A DNA stretch of 64,000 nucleotides, taken from the NCBI GenBank assembly GCA_034521225.1, contig JAXHMR010000020.1, positions 62,001 to 126,000 on the forward strand. The letters run 5' to 3'. Of this stretch, positions 54,736 to 63,718 are shown in pieces (the first letter of the stretch is position 1; the number at the start of each line of letters is the position of its first letter). The translations under genes were made by a program, and so were the position numbers. The notes under the pieces are model-generated. The model was given only the letters and a program-made list of their open reading frames with translations, was not told where the DNA came from and ran no database searches. This DNA is from Woeseia sp034521225. GTDB lineage: Bacteria; Pseudomonadota; Gammaproteobacteria; Steroidobacterales; Woeseiaceae.

Positions 54736-55500
54736 TCAGAGGCAGAGGCCCTCGTCGGTGACTCCGCGACCGCACAGGGTCGTCACTTCGACGGATTTCA
54801 GCCCAAACGTCCCGACTTCCGGCTGACCGAAGACGTGCACCCGGAAGCCGCGAACGGCGTCGTCGCCGATCCCGATGACGTCGTAGGTCACTTCGCCGAG
54901 GTCTCCCACCGTCGAGACGACCGTGAGGACGATTTCGGACTCGGGCTCATCGGAGGCGAAGGTCGCTGCGACCGCGGCACCGATGTCGACCATCGTCTCG
55001 GCCACCGGAGTCTTGCCCAACTGGTCGATCACCGTCGACGTCATGTCGTCGGTCACCCCCAGATAGCCGATGAATCCGTAGTGGACCCATCCAGTCGTAC
55101 CGTCGTACTCGACCTCGATCCAGAACGAGTCACCGGTGTCCCGGGTGTGCCCCAGCGCAGTGAGCCCGTCGGCGAGATTGGGGATCTCGGCGAGAATCTC
55201 CTGATTCGCACCGGGCGCCGCACGAAGGTTCAGCACGTCGTCGTGGGCGACACCAATGACCGCGACCGTATCTCCCTCGGCCGGGCCGAAATCGATCGGC
55301 TTACCGGGGAGCTCGGTGGTGGTCGTCTCGGGGACGGTGGTGGTCGTCGTCTCCGGCCGGGTCGTCGTGGCCTCCGACGTGGTGGTCGTGGGCTTCGGCT
55401 CGGTGGTCGTCGTGGTCGTCGAATCGGCCGCGCCGCCGCCGCTGCCGCATGCCGCCACGACGAGCGCGAGGGCGAGCGCGGAGAAAGTGAGCTTCTTCAT
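54736..55500 (-). CDS. SH3-domain lipoprotein of actinobacterial character
   Basis: This 254-residue protein has a lipoprotein signal (KKLTFSALALALVVAACGSG, cysteine near residue 18), a low-complexity threonine-rich linker (about residues 27-64, TTTTTTEPKPTTTT) and an SH3-type domain (about 78-135, VLNLRAAPGANQEIL, TGWVHYGFIGYLG). Threonine-rich linkers like this are typical of lipoproteins of Acidimicrobiia and related Actinobacteria and unusual in gammaproteobacteria. The function is unknown. It may have come by transfer from, or mis-joining with, an actinobacterial genome. Confidence 0.8.
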   Translation of the reverse strand: MKKLTFSALALALVVAACGSGGGAADSTTTTTTEPKPTTTTSEATTTRPETTTTTVPETTTTELPGKPIDFGPAEGDTVAVIGVAHDDVLNLRAAPGANQEILAEIPNLADGLTALGHTRDTGDSFWIEVEYDGTTGWVHYGFIGYLGVTDDMTSTVIDQLGKTPVAETMVDIGAAVAATFASDEPESEIVLTVVSTVGDLGEVTYDVIGIGDDAVRGFRVHVFGQPEVGTFGLKSVEVTTLCGRGVTDEGLCL

Positions 55501-55930
55501 GGGTTCCTTCCCTACGAACGTTGTGCTGTTCTGACGGCCGGTTTAGTTCAGTAATGGATGGTTACATCCGTCCATTAGCGTCATATCGGGCGTCATATTG
55601 TTTAGTTTTGTCGGTTATGCGGCGACGCCCAGCAGGCAAAGCCTGCGGGAGTTTTGCGTGATTCAGTTGTGCGTGTTTGTGCATAATTGGGCATTCGGTG
55701 CAACGGATGCCCAGCCACTTAGCTATTTAAAATAATCGGTTACAGTCTAATTGTCTAACTTCGAACCAAGTGGTTCCAGCCAATACTCGTATGCATTAAT
55801 TCTAATTTCCAAACTCATTGTGGAAAGCAAACCGCCCGGCGAATAAGTGGCCAAATGTCGTTGCTACTTCGATCGTGTCGTACCCACAATTATGGAGTGA
55901 ACTCATGGTCCGACGACACGGCGGAATTCA
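55501..55930. other. Gene-free stretch with a degenerate tRNA-like piece
   Basis: I see no gene here. At about 55,759-55,777 ACTTCGAACCAAGTGGTTCC resembles the start of the tRNA-Arg att core, but only over about 18 bp with mismatches. It may be a worn att site marking the far end of the island. Sequence here is AT-richer than the genes on either side. Confidence 0.4.
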
Positions 55931-56439
55931 TCATGGGATCAGCGGCGCCCGCGGTTCCACGCCTGCCAGCTCAGTCTCCGGATGCGCACGGCGTACCAGG
56001 CTGCTGACATGATCGCGGCGATCTTTACGCACATCGACCATAATAAGTATCTTGCCGGCGTCCAAATCTGGCTCGAATGCTTGCAAATGAGAACTCGGAA
56101 AAGCTGCGCCGGCAATGCCGGTCAGCAACCCGCCAAGGCTTGCACCCATAAGCCCGATCAGCAAAACGTCACCGCCGCTGGCGATCAGGCTTGTGGGGCG
56201 AAGCAGCGGAGTACAGCCAGGCCCAGAAAAAGACCCGCGAAGCCGCCAAAGGCGAGGCCACGCGCAAAGGCGGGCAGAAAGTCGTCACTCTCGGAGCCTG
56301 CGTCAGGCAGCCCATCAAGATCGGTGCCGGACCTTGCAAGCACGTAGATGTTCTTATTCGCGATCCCGTCATTTCGAAGTTCCCGAACAACGGACCTGGC
56401 TTGCGTGATATCCGGCGAAAGAAAGCACAGGGGTTTCAT
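55931..56439 (-). CDS. Small membrane protein of general-stress/DUF1269 type (frameshifted)
   Basis: Two frames join near 56185: the N-terminal one (KPLCFLSPDITQARSVVREL, with INKNIYVLAR-like beta unit) and the C-terminal one (LIGLMGASLGGLLTGIAGAAF, then ILIMVDVRKDRRDHVSSLV). The restored protein is about 168 residues with a central glycine-rich membrane hairpin. This layout is that of ferredoxin-like stress proteins sometimes annotated DUF1269 or YflT-like. The function is unknown. Confidence 0.65.
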
Positions 56440-56483
56440 ACGATACCTGGTACTCCAACCTTCATGATTAATCCGGGTTATTC

Positions 56484-56545
56484 GTCTGCGCGGTAGAAAC
56501 GGACGAGGCGAGGGCCGCAGCCCATTCGGCTTCTACCGCGCAGAC
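56484..56545. repeat. 15-bp perfect inverted repeat
   Basis: GTCTGCGCGGTAGAA (56484-56498) and its exact complement (56531-56545) enclose 32 bases. It lies in the gene-poor 315-bp stretch 56440-56754, where I see no gene. It may be a terminator for the small minus-strand gene at 56755, though there is no T-run. Confidence 0.55.
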
Positions 56546-56754
56546 TCCTAGCCCAGTTTTGAGGCGAAGATGGCCGCAACGGCCAGGGAACACAACGATA
56601 CATGCCAACAGGAGCAGTGCATTGCGGATGGCTGCACTATTCTTGCGCATTGATCTGCCCTCGTGAACGGTACTTGCCACGGAGAATCCGCTACCGACAA
56701 CAGTAATGCCATTGTGGCTATTACCTATCGGGCACAATCCGCGACGCACCCAGG

Positions 56755-56949
56755 CTAAAGCAACGAGTGTTGCTTGCTGGGGTCCGTACGGCAAACCTCG
56801 ACCTCTGCACCCAGTTGATCCAGCACCAGCAGTATTCGACTCAACAGGCTCCCGCCGTCTCCCGGCATGCCCTCTTCGGTCGCCACCTCGCACTCTGCCG
56901 CGTCGTATCCCCACTGCTTCAGTACCTCAATCTTCTGCTCGCGTGTCAA
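56755..56949 (-). CDS. Small conserved-looking hypothetical protein
   Basis: A 64-residue acidic protein (TREQKIEVLKQWGYDAAECE, then GDGGSLLSRILLVLDQLGAE). Its amino-acid composition is ordinary and helix-forming, unlike the arginine-rich shadow frames around it. I do not know the family or function. It stands alone between a stress-type membrane protein and a GFA-family gene. Confidence 0.5.
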   Translation of the reverse strand: MTREQKIEVLKQWGYDAAECEVATEEGMPGDGGSLLSRILLVLDQLGAEVEVCRTDPSKQHSLL

Positions 56950-57197
56950 ACCCGCATGCGCAAGGACTTGTTCGGGACTTGCGAGTACTCCGTCGGATCC
57001 CGCATGGCCGCTTCCAGGTCTATCAGCGCCGGTTTCATTGAAGTGACTGTTCGCGGCGGGACGCCGCTCCTGCGGGAGTGTGGGGCGCGGCTTGTGCGTG
57101 AATCTTCACGTGCGGGAGGCGCTGCGTGCGACTTGTGCCCGGATCGATTGAACTGCCCCGCTCGCGGATGCTGATACATTTGTCAGGAGATAGTGCC

Positions 57198-57413
57198 ATG
57201 AAGGGTCCGTATTGCGGCAGCTGCCTGTGCGGCGCCGTCCGATTCGAGATCGATGAACCTTTGCCCGACGCGGCACATTGCCTTTGTTCCATGTGCCGCA
57301 AGTTTCACGGCGCCTCGTTTGCGACGTTCGTTACCGCAAAGTGTAACGATTTTCGCTGGATAAAGGGCGAAGACATGCTCAAAGATTATAGGGTATACGG
57401 ATTTAATGGTTGA
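57198..57413 (+). pseudogene. GFA-family (CENP-V type) zinc protein, 3' end cut by an insertion
   Basis: The N-terminal 70 residues match the glutathione-dependent formaldehyde-activating family: GSCLCGAVRFEI and HCLCSMCRKFHGASFATFV give the first zinc cysteines. AGGAGA precedes ATG 57198. The family normally has about 120-140 residues and a second zinc cluster, which are missing; similarity ends near 57,400, where ISL3-type sequence begins. I did not find the missing part beyond the other end of the element. Confidence 0.7.
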
Positions 57414-57448
57414 TGGGGCACCTTAAGCCCACCAACCTGATGCCACCC

Positions 57449-57838
57449 TCAGATGGTTGATAGATCGACCCCGTAATTGAGTTCCTCTGCGAAGTCCGGC
57501 AGTCCGTAACCAATGGTTTTCTTGTAGAACGGAGAGACCTTCGCAGTCGGGGCCTTCTTCTTGTGCTTCGTGGTGTAGAGCATTCGTGCCCGCATCACCT
57601 CGAAGGAGTAACCACGCCCTTCACGGTTCTTGTCCTTGGCCAGTCGGTTGATGGACTCCGTGTAAGCGTTGGTGACGGGCATGTCCGTCTCGAAGTAGGT
57701 CATGATCTCTTCGCGCCAGTTGCCTACCGCCCTGACCAGATCGCTCCAGACTTCCTTTTGGCCCTTTGGGATGGTGGCTATCCACTCGTCCAGGGCGGTT
57801 TCTGCCTGTGGCTGAAGTGGTTCAATAGATGTGACCAA
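57449..57838 (-). pseudogene. ISL3-family transposase, C-terminal part
   Basis: This segment has IEPLQPQAETALDEWIATIP, then ETDMPVTNAYTESINRLAKD and AYTESIN with the last acidic catalytic residue typical of the ISL3 DDE domain. It has no start of its own; an IS3 element separates it from its N-terminal part at 61350-62196. Joining the two gives KQFVTSIEPLQ with no residues lost. Confidence 0.82.
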
Positions 57839-57879
57839 CCCAGTTAAGGAATAATATCCTGAACTGGAGGTGGTACAAC

Positions 57880-58173
57880 ATGAACACGAGGAAGAAGTAT
57901 TCGAAGGAATTTAAGCTGGATGCAATCAGCCTGGTATTGGAACAGGGCTACAGCCGCGCAGAAGCAGCACGCAGCCTGGGCATCAACGCCAATATGCTGT
58001 GCCGCTGGATCAAGCAGCACGAGACGGACGATGGCACGGCCTTTCGCGGCAATGGGAAACTCACCGCAGAGCAGGCCGAGATCCGAAAGCTCCGGGAAGA
58101 TGTGCGGCGTCTGAAGATGGAGAAAGACATCTTAAAAAAGGCGACGGTCTTCTTTGCCAAGGAAACGCAGTGA
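57880..58173 (+). CDS. IS3-family transposase OrfA
   Basis: This 97-residue protein has a helix-turn-helix (KYSKEFKLDAISLVLEQGYS, AEAARSLGINANMLCRWIKQ) followed by a leucine-zipper stretch (AEIRKLREDVRRLKMEKDIL). An AAAAAAG slippery heptamer at 58134-58140 near the end is placed for a programmed -1 shift into orfB, giving the active OrfAB transposase. Its TGA overlaps the orfB GTG. Confidence 0.92.
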   Translation: MNTRKKYSKEFKLDAISLVLEQGYSRAEAARSLGINANMLCRWIKQHETDDGTAFRGNGKLTAEQAEIRKLREDVRRLKMEKDILKKATVFFAKETQ

Positions 58174-58581
58174 AATACGCGTTCATCACCCAGTATAAGA
58201 AGACCTGGCCTGTCGACGTGATGTGTCGGCTACTGGGTGTCAGTCGCAATGCCTATTACCGGTATTGCCTGTATCAACAAGGGCGGCTGCCAGATCCTGA
58301 GCACGAGGGGATGCTGGCAGCGGTGAAAGAGGTCGCCGAATCTAGCGGTTACAGCTACGGCTCGCGGCGGATGAAGCGGGCGCTCAATGCACTGGGATAC
58401 CCTGTCGGGCGACGTAAAGCGCGATCCCTGATGCATGCGGCTGGAGTCCGAGCGCGCTACCGGAGGAAATACAAGGTTACAACGAACAGCAACCACCAAC
58501 AGCCGGTATTCGAGAACGTCCTGGAGCGGCAGTTCTCGGCAGCCGGGCCGGATCAGGCTTATGTGTCGGACATCACGTACA
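58170..58581 (+). pseudogene. IS3-family transposase OrfB, 5' exon before the group II intron
   Basis: From GTG 58170 the frame encodes the OrfB N-terminus (KYAFITQYKKTWPVDVMCRL, then YGSRRMKRALNALGYPVGRR) and the first catalytic aspartate in PDQAYVSDITY. It is cut after ACGTACA at 58581 by the group II intron. Splicing would restore YVSDITYIWTQEGWLYL across the junction. Confidence 0.85.
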
Positions 58582-59249
58582 GTGCGCCCAGCCTCGGGAG
58601 GCGTCCGGAAGACGTTGCCCGGGCCTGAGCATGTCTGAAATGCAAGAGGATAACGAAGGAGGAAGCATATCCGATTGCCCACCTGCTGCGATGAGCGGGT
58701 GAGAGCCGAAGCGGCGGTGACCTGTCGTACATTGGCAGGGTGACGGAGCCCGTGGGAAACGGGGCGTGAGGCGAAGTCGTTAAGCCAAGATGCGTCTCTA
58801 GGCTGAGTATTGGAAGGTTGAGGAACACGAACCGATTAAACCGCGTCTGTGGGTTGAAATGTCACCACCACCTACACGGCTTAACAGGTGGTAGTGCAGA
58901 TGGGAGCTGGATGACACATATGCACTCAGATCGCGAACGTGGAGTCGTATACTGAGGACGGCAACTCACAGGGAGTTGCGCGGAGTGCATCGCCAGACGC
59001 GCAACATCCGCACCGACTTGCAGCAAGCAAGGATAAAGACTGCGATCGGCAGCCTCACCAATACGTTTGAGTCCGACATGTGAAATGGGGAAGGCTTATC
59101 GTAATGACAAGGGAATGTGACCCCGATGAACGATGGGCTGGCGGAGTTCCCGTAGTAGTCTGCGGCAGGGAAAGCCGGCCACAGGGCGAAGGGGAACAGT
59201 TTGAGTAGCTTGTTTGGCAGATTAACTGCCCGTAAAGAGGTGAAGACCT

Positions 59250-60781
59250 TTGATAATCAGTGAAATGCAGAGCAAGCTGGCAACGTGGTCGACGGCGGAC
59301 AAGGAGCGCAAGATTGATCGTCTGCTGAGGATCACTGCCGATCGGTCGTGGCTGCGCACGAGGCAGCCCGCGATCACCCTGGCATCGACAGGTGCCAGAA
59401 CACCGGGGATTGACGGTGTGGACAAGGCGGCCATGGAGGCCAACCTTCCGGCAGGAACTGGAGCGATCTTCGCGTCGAATTGCTGGCGGGAGCTATCAGC
59501 CTCAACCGGCACGGCGCGTCTACATCCCGAAAGCCAATGGCAAACAACGACCGCTGGGCATCCCGACGCTTCGGGATCGGATCGTGCAGCGCGCCATGCT
59601 GATGGCGCTGGAACCGATCTGGGAAAGCGACTTCCATCGTTTATCCTATGGGTTCCGTCCTGAGCGCAGTGTGCATCACGCGATCCGGACCGTGAAGTTG
59701 CAGCTGCAGGATGGCGCCGATACGAGCAGGCCGCTGGGTCATCGAAGGTGATCTGGCCTCGTACTTCGATACGGTGCATCACAAGCTGCTGATGAAGTGC
59801 TTACGGAAACGGATCGGCGACCGACGGTTCATGGCTCTCATCTGGCGAATGATCAAGGCCGGTCATGTTGATCGGGGCTTGTTCCGCGCGGCCAGTGAAG
59901 GTGTTCCGCAAGGCGGGGTGATCTCGCCACTGCTGTCCAATATCGTGCTCAACGAGTTCGATCAATGGCTGGAGGCGAAATACCTTTCGAAGAAAGCGCG
60001 AAAAGATCGCTGGGCATGGAACTATGGCATACAGCAACAACGCCCCATTGCGGTTCGCGAGAACCGGCAATGGAAACCGGCGGTCGCCTATTGCCGATAT
60101 GCCGATGACTTCGTGGTCATCGTCAAGGGAACCAAGGCACAGGCGAAGGCTGTTCGTGAAGAATGCCGCGCGGTCCTGGAGGACGAACTGAAGTTGACGC
60201 TCAACATGGCCAAAACGCATGTGACGCATGTCAACGACGGCTTCAACTTCCTCGGCCATCGCATCATTCGTAAGCGGGGGCCGCGAGGCACACTGCGACC
60301 GGTATCCACGATACCCAGGGACAAGCTCCGGAATTTTGCTGCAAAACTGGCGAAGGAGTTGTCCGGCAATCACAGCGAGAACAAGATTGACCTTGTAGAA
60401 AAGCTCAACCGCCGACTGGCGGGCTGGGCGAACTTCTATCGTTACACGGACTATACCGCGATCATGTACGGCAAGCTCGACAGAGCTGTTTTCTGGAAGC
60501 TTGCTCACTGGTTGGCACGGAAACACCGGACCTCGATCAAGTCGCTGATGCGACACTGGGTCAAACGTCCGGCGGACGGTACGGCGAAGACTTGGGTACT
60601 GTTCGGCCGCAGCGGTAACGGCAATCTTTGTGGCGTCACCCTTCGTCGGCTAGTTACGAGTCGCAAGGGCCGATTCCGGTGGCGTAACCCGGCTGTCAAT
60701 CCGTATCTTCTCCCGGACGATGGTCGCAGTACCGTCACATCTCGCTACCACGATGTTGCCATGGCTTTGAGCCACTCGTGA
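59250..60781 (+). CDS. ltrA: Group II intron reverse transcriptase/maturase (two frameshifts)
   Basis: A TTG start at 59250 follows AAAGAGGTGAAG. The protein is read in three frames (shifts near 59445 and 59730) and is about 510 residues. RT features are RRVYIPKANGKQRPLGIPTLRDR (RT1-2), LSYGFRPERSVHHAI, the first aspartate in VIEGDLASYFDTV, GVPQGGVISPLLSNI and the catalytic CRYADDFVVI. The maturase X domain follows (LNRRLAGWANFYRY), with a C-terminal DNA-binding-like tail. It helps splicing and copies the intron into new sites. The shifts may be errors. Confidence 0.9.
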
Positions 60782-60785
60782 ATGG

Positions 60786-60820
60786 AGAGCCGTATGCGCG
60801 GAAACGCGCACGTACGGTTC
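60786..60820 (+). ncRNA. Group II intron domain V
   Basis: The hairpin GAGCCGTATGCGCGGAAACG... with GAAA tetraloop and CGTACGGTTC closing strand is the conserved catalytic domain V. It carries the AGC triad near its base (60787-60789). Confidence 0.9.
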
Positions 60821-60871
60821 GGGGAGGAGAAGCAGGGAAATAGCTCGACTACGCCCTGCTTCTTACTCCAC

Positions 60872-61338
60872 TCTGGACCCAGGAGGGATGGCTATACCTG
60901 ACGGTGTTTATCGACCTGTTCAGTCGCCGGGTGGTGGGCTGGAGCATGAGCTCGCGGATGAAGGCGAAGTCGGTGACGGATGCATTACGTATGGCTCTGT
61001 GGCGTCGACGTCCGGCAGCCGGGCTGATCGTTCATTCTGACAGAGGTTCGCAATACGCAAGCAAAGCGTATCGCCGGTTGCTGAAAACCTACGACTTTGT
61101 GGGCAGCATGAGTCGCAAGGGCGACTGCTGGGACAACGCGGTGGCGGAGAGCTTCTTTGCCAGCCTGAAGAAGGAACGTGTGCAGTGGAAGCACTACCAG
61201 ACCCGTGCCGAGGCGCAGCAAGATATCCTGGATTACATTGCCATGTTCTATAACAGTTGGCGGCTGCACTCGACCTTGGATTACAGCAGCCCCAACGATT
61301 TCGAATCAGCTATTGCTGAAATGAAAGAAGCGGCTTAA
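60872..61338 (+). pseudogene. IS3-family transposase OrfB, 3' exon after the group II intron
   Basis: It continues OrfB with WTQEGWLYLTVFIDLFSRRV (second catalytic aspartate), HSDRGSQYASKAY (third), and SRKGDCWDNAVAESFFASLKKE with the catalytic glutamate, then the ILDYIAMFYNSWRLHSTL end. All DDE residues are present, so the transposase would be active after intron splicing. Confidence 0.87.
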
Positions 61339-61349
61339 CTGGGTTGTCA

Positions 61350-62196
61350 CAAATTGCTTCGACCACTCCACCTTGTGTTCGTAGGCGGCCAGCAGTTGCG
61401 GGAATGCGCCTGTCCAGGTCTCCATGATGAGCCGCTCCCGGTCTGAGACTTCGTGAGCGCGTTTCAGCAGGATTTTCCGATCTCCCTTGAGGGTTCTGCT
61501 TTGGGAGGGCTTCAGCTCCTTCCTGAGGCCCTTGCGCACCTTCTCCAGGGCATCGTTGGCCATACGCACCACATGGAACTTATCGACCACAATGCGGGCC
61601 TGTGGCAGCACCGTCTTGACCGCTGTCCGGTAGGGGTTCCACATGTCCATGCTGACGATCTCGACCTTCTGCCGGTCTTTCAGCTTCATCAGGTAGTTGG
61701 TCACCACGTCCTGTCGTCGGGTGGCCAGCAGGTCGAGCAGGGTTCGCTCCTCGATGTTGGTCAGGATGCAGCGGTAACGCTTGTTCAGGTACAGCTCGTC
61801 GATGCCCAGAATGCGGGGCGTCTCGAAGCGGTGCCAGCGCCCCAGGAACTTAGCGCGGGCGTTGAAGATGTCGCGTACCGTCTTCTCGTCCAGGCCGGTC
61901 TGTGCCGCCACGAAGGTGTAGGGGTGGTTGAAGGATTCCTTCTCCACGTATTCATGCAGCCGCAGCGTCATGCGGAAGCCGTCCACCATCTCCGGTAGCT
62001 GGGGCCTGAAGGTGGTCTTGCAGGCCCGGCAAGTATACCGGCGACGGATCACCCAGAGGGTGACCCGCTTGCCGTGGATGGGCAGATCACGATAGGGAGC
62101 ATCACGCTTGCCAAACCGCACGAACTCACCCTGCACGCCACACTCTTCGCAGGCTATTGGTGTAGGTGCCTCAAGCCCGAAGATGTATGTCGTCAT
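61350..62196 (-). pseudogene. ISL3-family transposase, N-terminal part
   Basis: It starts with a zinc-finger-like segment (CEECGVQGEFVRFG, then YTCRACKTTF), a helix-turn-helix region, and the DDE core (RILGIDELYLNKRYRCI, IVSMDMWNPYRTAV, VVDKFHVVRMANDAL). ATG 62196 is preferred over 62214. It runs into the IS3 element after EWSKQFV; the rest is at 57449-57838. Confidence 0.85.
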
Positions 62197-62263
62197 TCTG
62201 CTGCTCAGAATCAACTAACTGATACCCAGGGAGGTTTAAGGAATTAATCATCTCCCGCCTCGG

Positions 62264-63294
62264 TCAGAAAAACAGGTAAGTGGCGTAACCTGCAATCATC
62301 GCCATGGCGAAGATGACGGCCACAAACGCTGCCAAAAGTTTCAGTGTGAACAAAGAGCGCAACAGGATCAGCTCGGTCAGGCTGGCTCCGGCACTGCCGA
62401 TGATCAACGCCAGTACCGTTCCGGCACCCACGCCTTTGGCCATCAGCGCCGCTGCCACTGGTATGACGGCTTCAGCGCGAATATAAAGCGGCACGCCAAT
62501 GACAGCGGCAACCGGGATGGCAAAGGGATTGTCCGGGCCGGCATAGCGCTCCAGAAGGCCCGTGGGCATGAAACCATAGATCACGCTGCCAATCGCAATA
62601 CCGATGAGCAGATACGGCAACACGTCGACAAAATCCGACCAGGCTTCCCGCCACACGCCGCTGTACCTGCCTATTTTCGTCAGCAGGAGCAGGTGGTTGC
62701 CCATCACAGCAAGCTGCTGGGCGGAGCACTCTGTCGTTCCATCAGCGACGCAACAGACCTCGACTGTTGATCGCGGCTCAGCTGCGCAACTCGACTCGGT
62801 CGCTGTAGCGCCGCACTGGCTTGCTGATGAGCTACATCCGACTGCGCTCTTGTGTTTCCGTCCGACGCACATAACGCTCAAAGCCAAGCGCGTGCAGCAA
62901 CCATCCGGCGGCCACTGAGACCACAAAAGCCGCGAGCACGTAAATGGCGGTGAGCGTCAATCCGAAGGTGGCCAGCAAGCAGAACAACAATAATAGGGTT
63001 CAACAACGGAGAGGCAAAAAGAAATACCATCATCGGCCCAAACCCGGCACGCGCACGAATCAAGCCTTTCAGCATGGGAATGGTCGAGCAGCTACAAAAA
63101 GGGGTAATAGCCCCCAGTGCAGCGGCGAGAAAATAGCCGCGGCGCCGGTTGGAGCTCAGCAACGCTTCCACTTTGGATGGCGGGATATGGCGTTGAAGAA
63201 CCCCGACTAGCAGGCTGATACCAATGAATAAAACTGATAGCTCGACAGCGAGGAAGCCGAACATGCCAAGGGTATCTTGCAGTTGAGGTGACAT
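62264..63294 (-). CDS. Metal-efflux-type permease with Cys-rich loop (SO_0444/ArsP-like), frameshifted
   Basis: The N-terminal half has membrane helices and the motif LGAITPFCSCSTIPMLKGLI with LFASPLLNPI. A hydrophilic loop rich in cysteine follows (GCSSSASQCGATATESSC, VEVCCVADGTTEC). The C-terminal half repeats the fold (WSDFVDVLPYLLIGIAIGSV, then VIGVPLYIRAEAVIPVAAAL). This is the layout of two-part permeases of the DUF318/ArsP class; those with a Cys-rich loop are linked to copper or zinc efflux. One or two shifts lie near 62,880-62,990. ATG 63294 follows GGAG. It is divergent from an ArsR gene. Confidence 0.8.
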
Positions 63295-63304
63295 TTTATA
63301 CTCC

Positions 63305-63395
63305 ATATATTTCTAGATAATATCGAATATAAGATACGGATAATTGCGCTTCTCGGGCCTGTCAACTATACTTCTAGAAGTATCGAATCTTATGA
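63305..63395. promoter_or_regulatory. Divergent promoter region with two ArsR-type operator copies
   Basis: Two copies of a similar site, TTCTAGATAATATCGAATAT (from 63311) and CTTCTAGAAGTATCGAATCT (from 63371), lie between the divergent permease and ArsR genes. Each has a TTCTAGA core and TATCGAAT 3 bp further. They are probably bound by the ArsR protein to control both genes. Confidence 0.65.
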
Positions 63396-63402
63396 GGGTG
63401 TT

Positions 63403-63718
63403 ATGAATCACGAAAAAGTTGCAGCCAGCTTAGCTGAGCTAGGGAATAGTCACCGACTGTCGGTGTTCCGTTTCCTGGTCAAAGCTGGCCATGCATGGGG
63501 CTTCGGTCGGGGAGATCCAGAAGGAATTGGGTATTCCTGCTTCGACGCTATCGCATCACCTTGCACGCATGGCTAAGGTTGGGCTAATCCGGCAGGAGAA
63601 ACACAGCCGCACCATCGTCTGCATACCGGAGTATGAGCATCTAGAGAATCTGATTGGGTTCTTACAAGAAGAATGTTGTGCAGGCGTCCAGATTGAGCAT
63701 GATTCAGAACAGCTTTGA
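63403..63718 (+). CDS. ArsR-family metal-responsive repressor (one frameshift)
   Basis: The N-terminus NHEKVAASLAELGNSHRLSV from ATG 63403 and the rest GASVGEIQKELGIPASTLSHH through HLARMAKVGLIRQEKHSRTI lie in two frames joined near 63,490. The helix-turn-helix and beta-wing are typical of ArsR. Cysteines near the C-terminus (LQEECCAGVQIEH) could bind a metal or metalloid. Restored length is about 105 residues. It most likely represses the divergent permease. Confidence 0.85.

Larger units (their letters stand above)
58582..60871 (+). mobile_element. Group II intron with reverse transcriptase gene
   Basis: The 5' end is GTGCG (58582), matching the GUGYG consensus, and the 3' end is AC (60871), matching AY. 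About 670 bases of structured, non-coding sequence (domains I-III) precede the RT gene. Domain V is at 60786-60820 and a domain VI-like stem (GAAGCAGGG/CCCTGCTTC) follows. Precise removal restores the IS3 OrfB frame. Confidence 0.9.
57832..61349 (+). mobile_element. IS3-family insertion sequence, itself carrying a group II intron
   Basis: The ends read TGACCAACCCAGTTAAG on the left and TGACAACCCAGTTAAG on the right (complement), with 5'-TG...CA-3' termini. orfA and orfB lie inside in the usual -1 relation. A 2.29-kb group II intron interrupts orfB. No target duplication is clear: the flanks join to restore the ISL3 transposase. Confidence 0.85.
57415..62240. mobile_element. ISL3-family insertion sequence, split by an IS3 element
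   Basis: The transposase is on the minus strand in two pieces (62196-61350 and 57838-57449). Candidate ends share CCTTAAgCCcaCC (57422) and, on the other strand, CCTTAAaCCtcCC (62239). The exact ends and target duplication are uncertain. It cut the GFA-family gene. Confidence 0.65.

Noticed and set aside
55759..55777. A fourth att copy
   Set aside because: Similarity to the tRNA core covers only about 18 bp with mismatches; not enough to claim a site.
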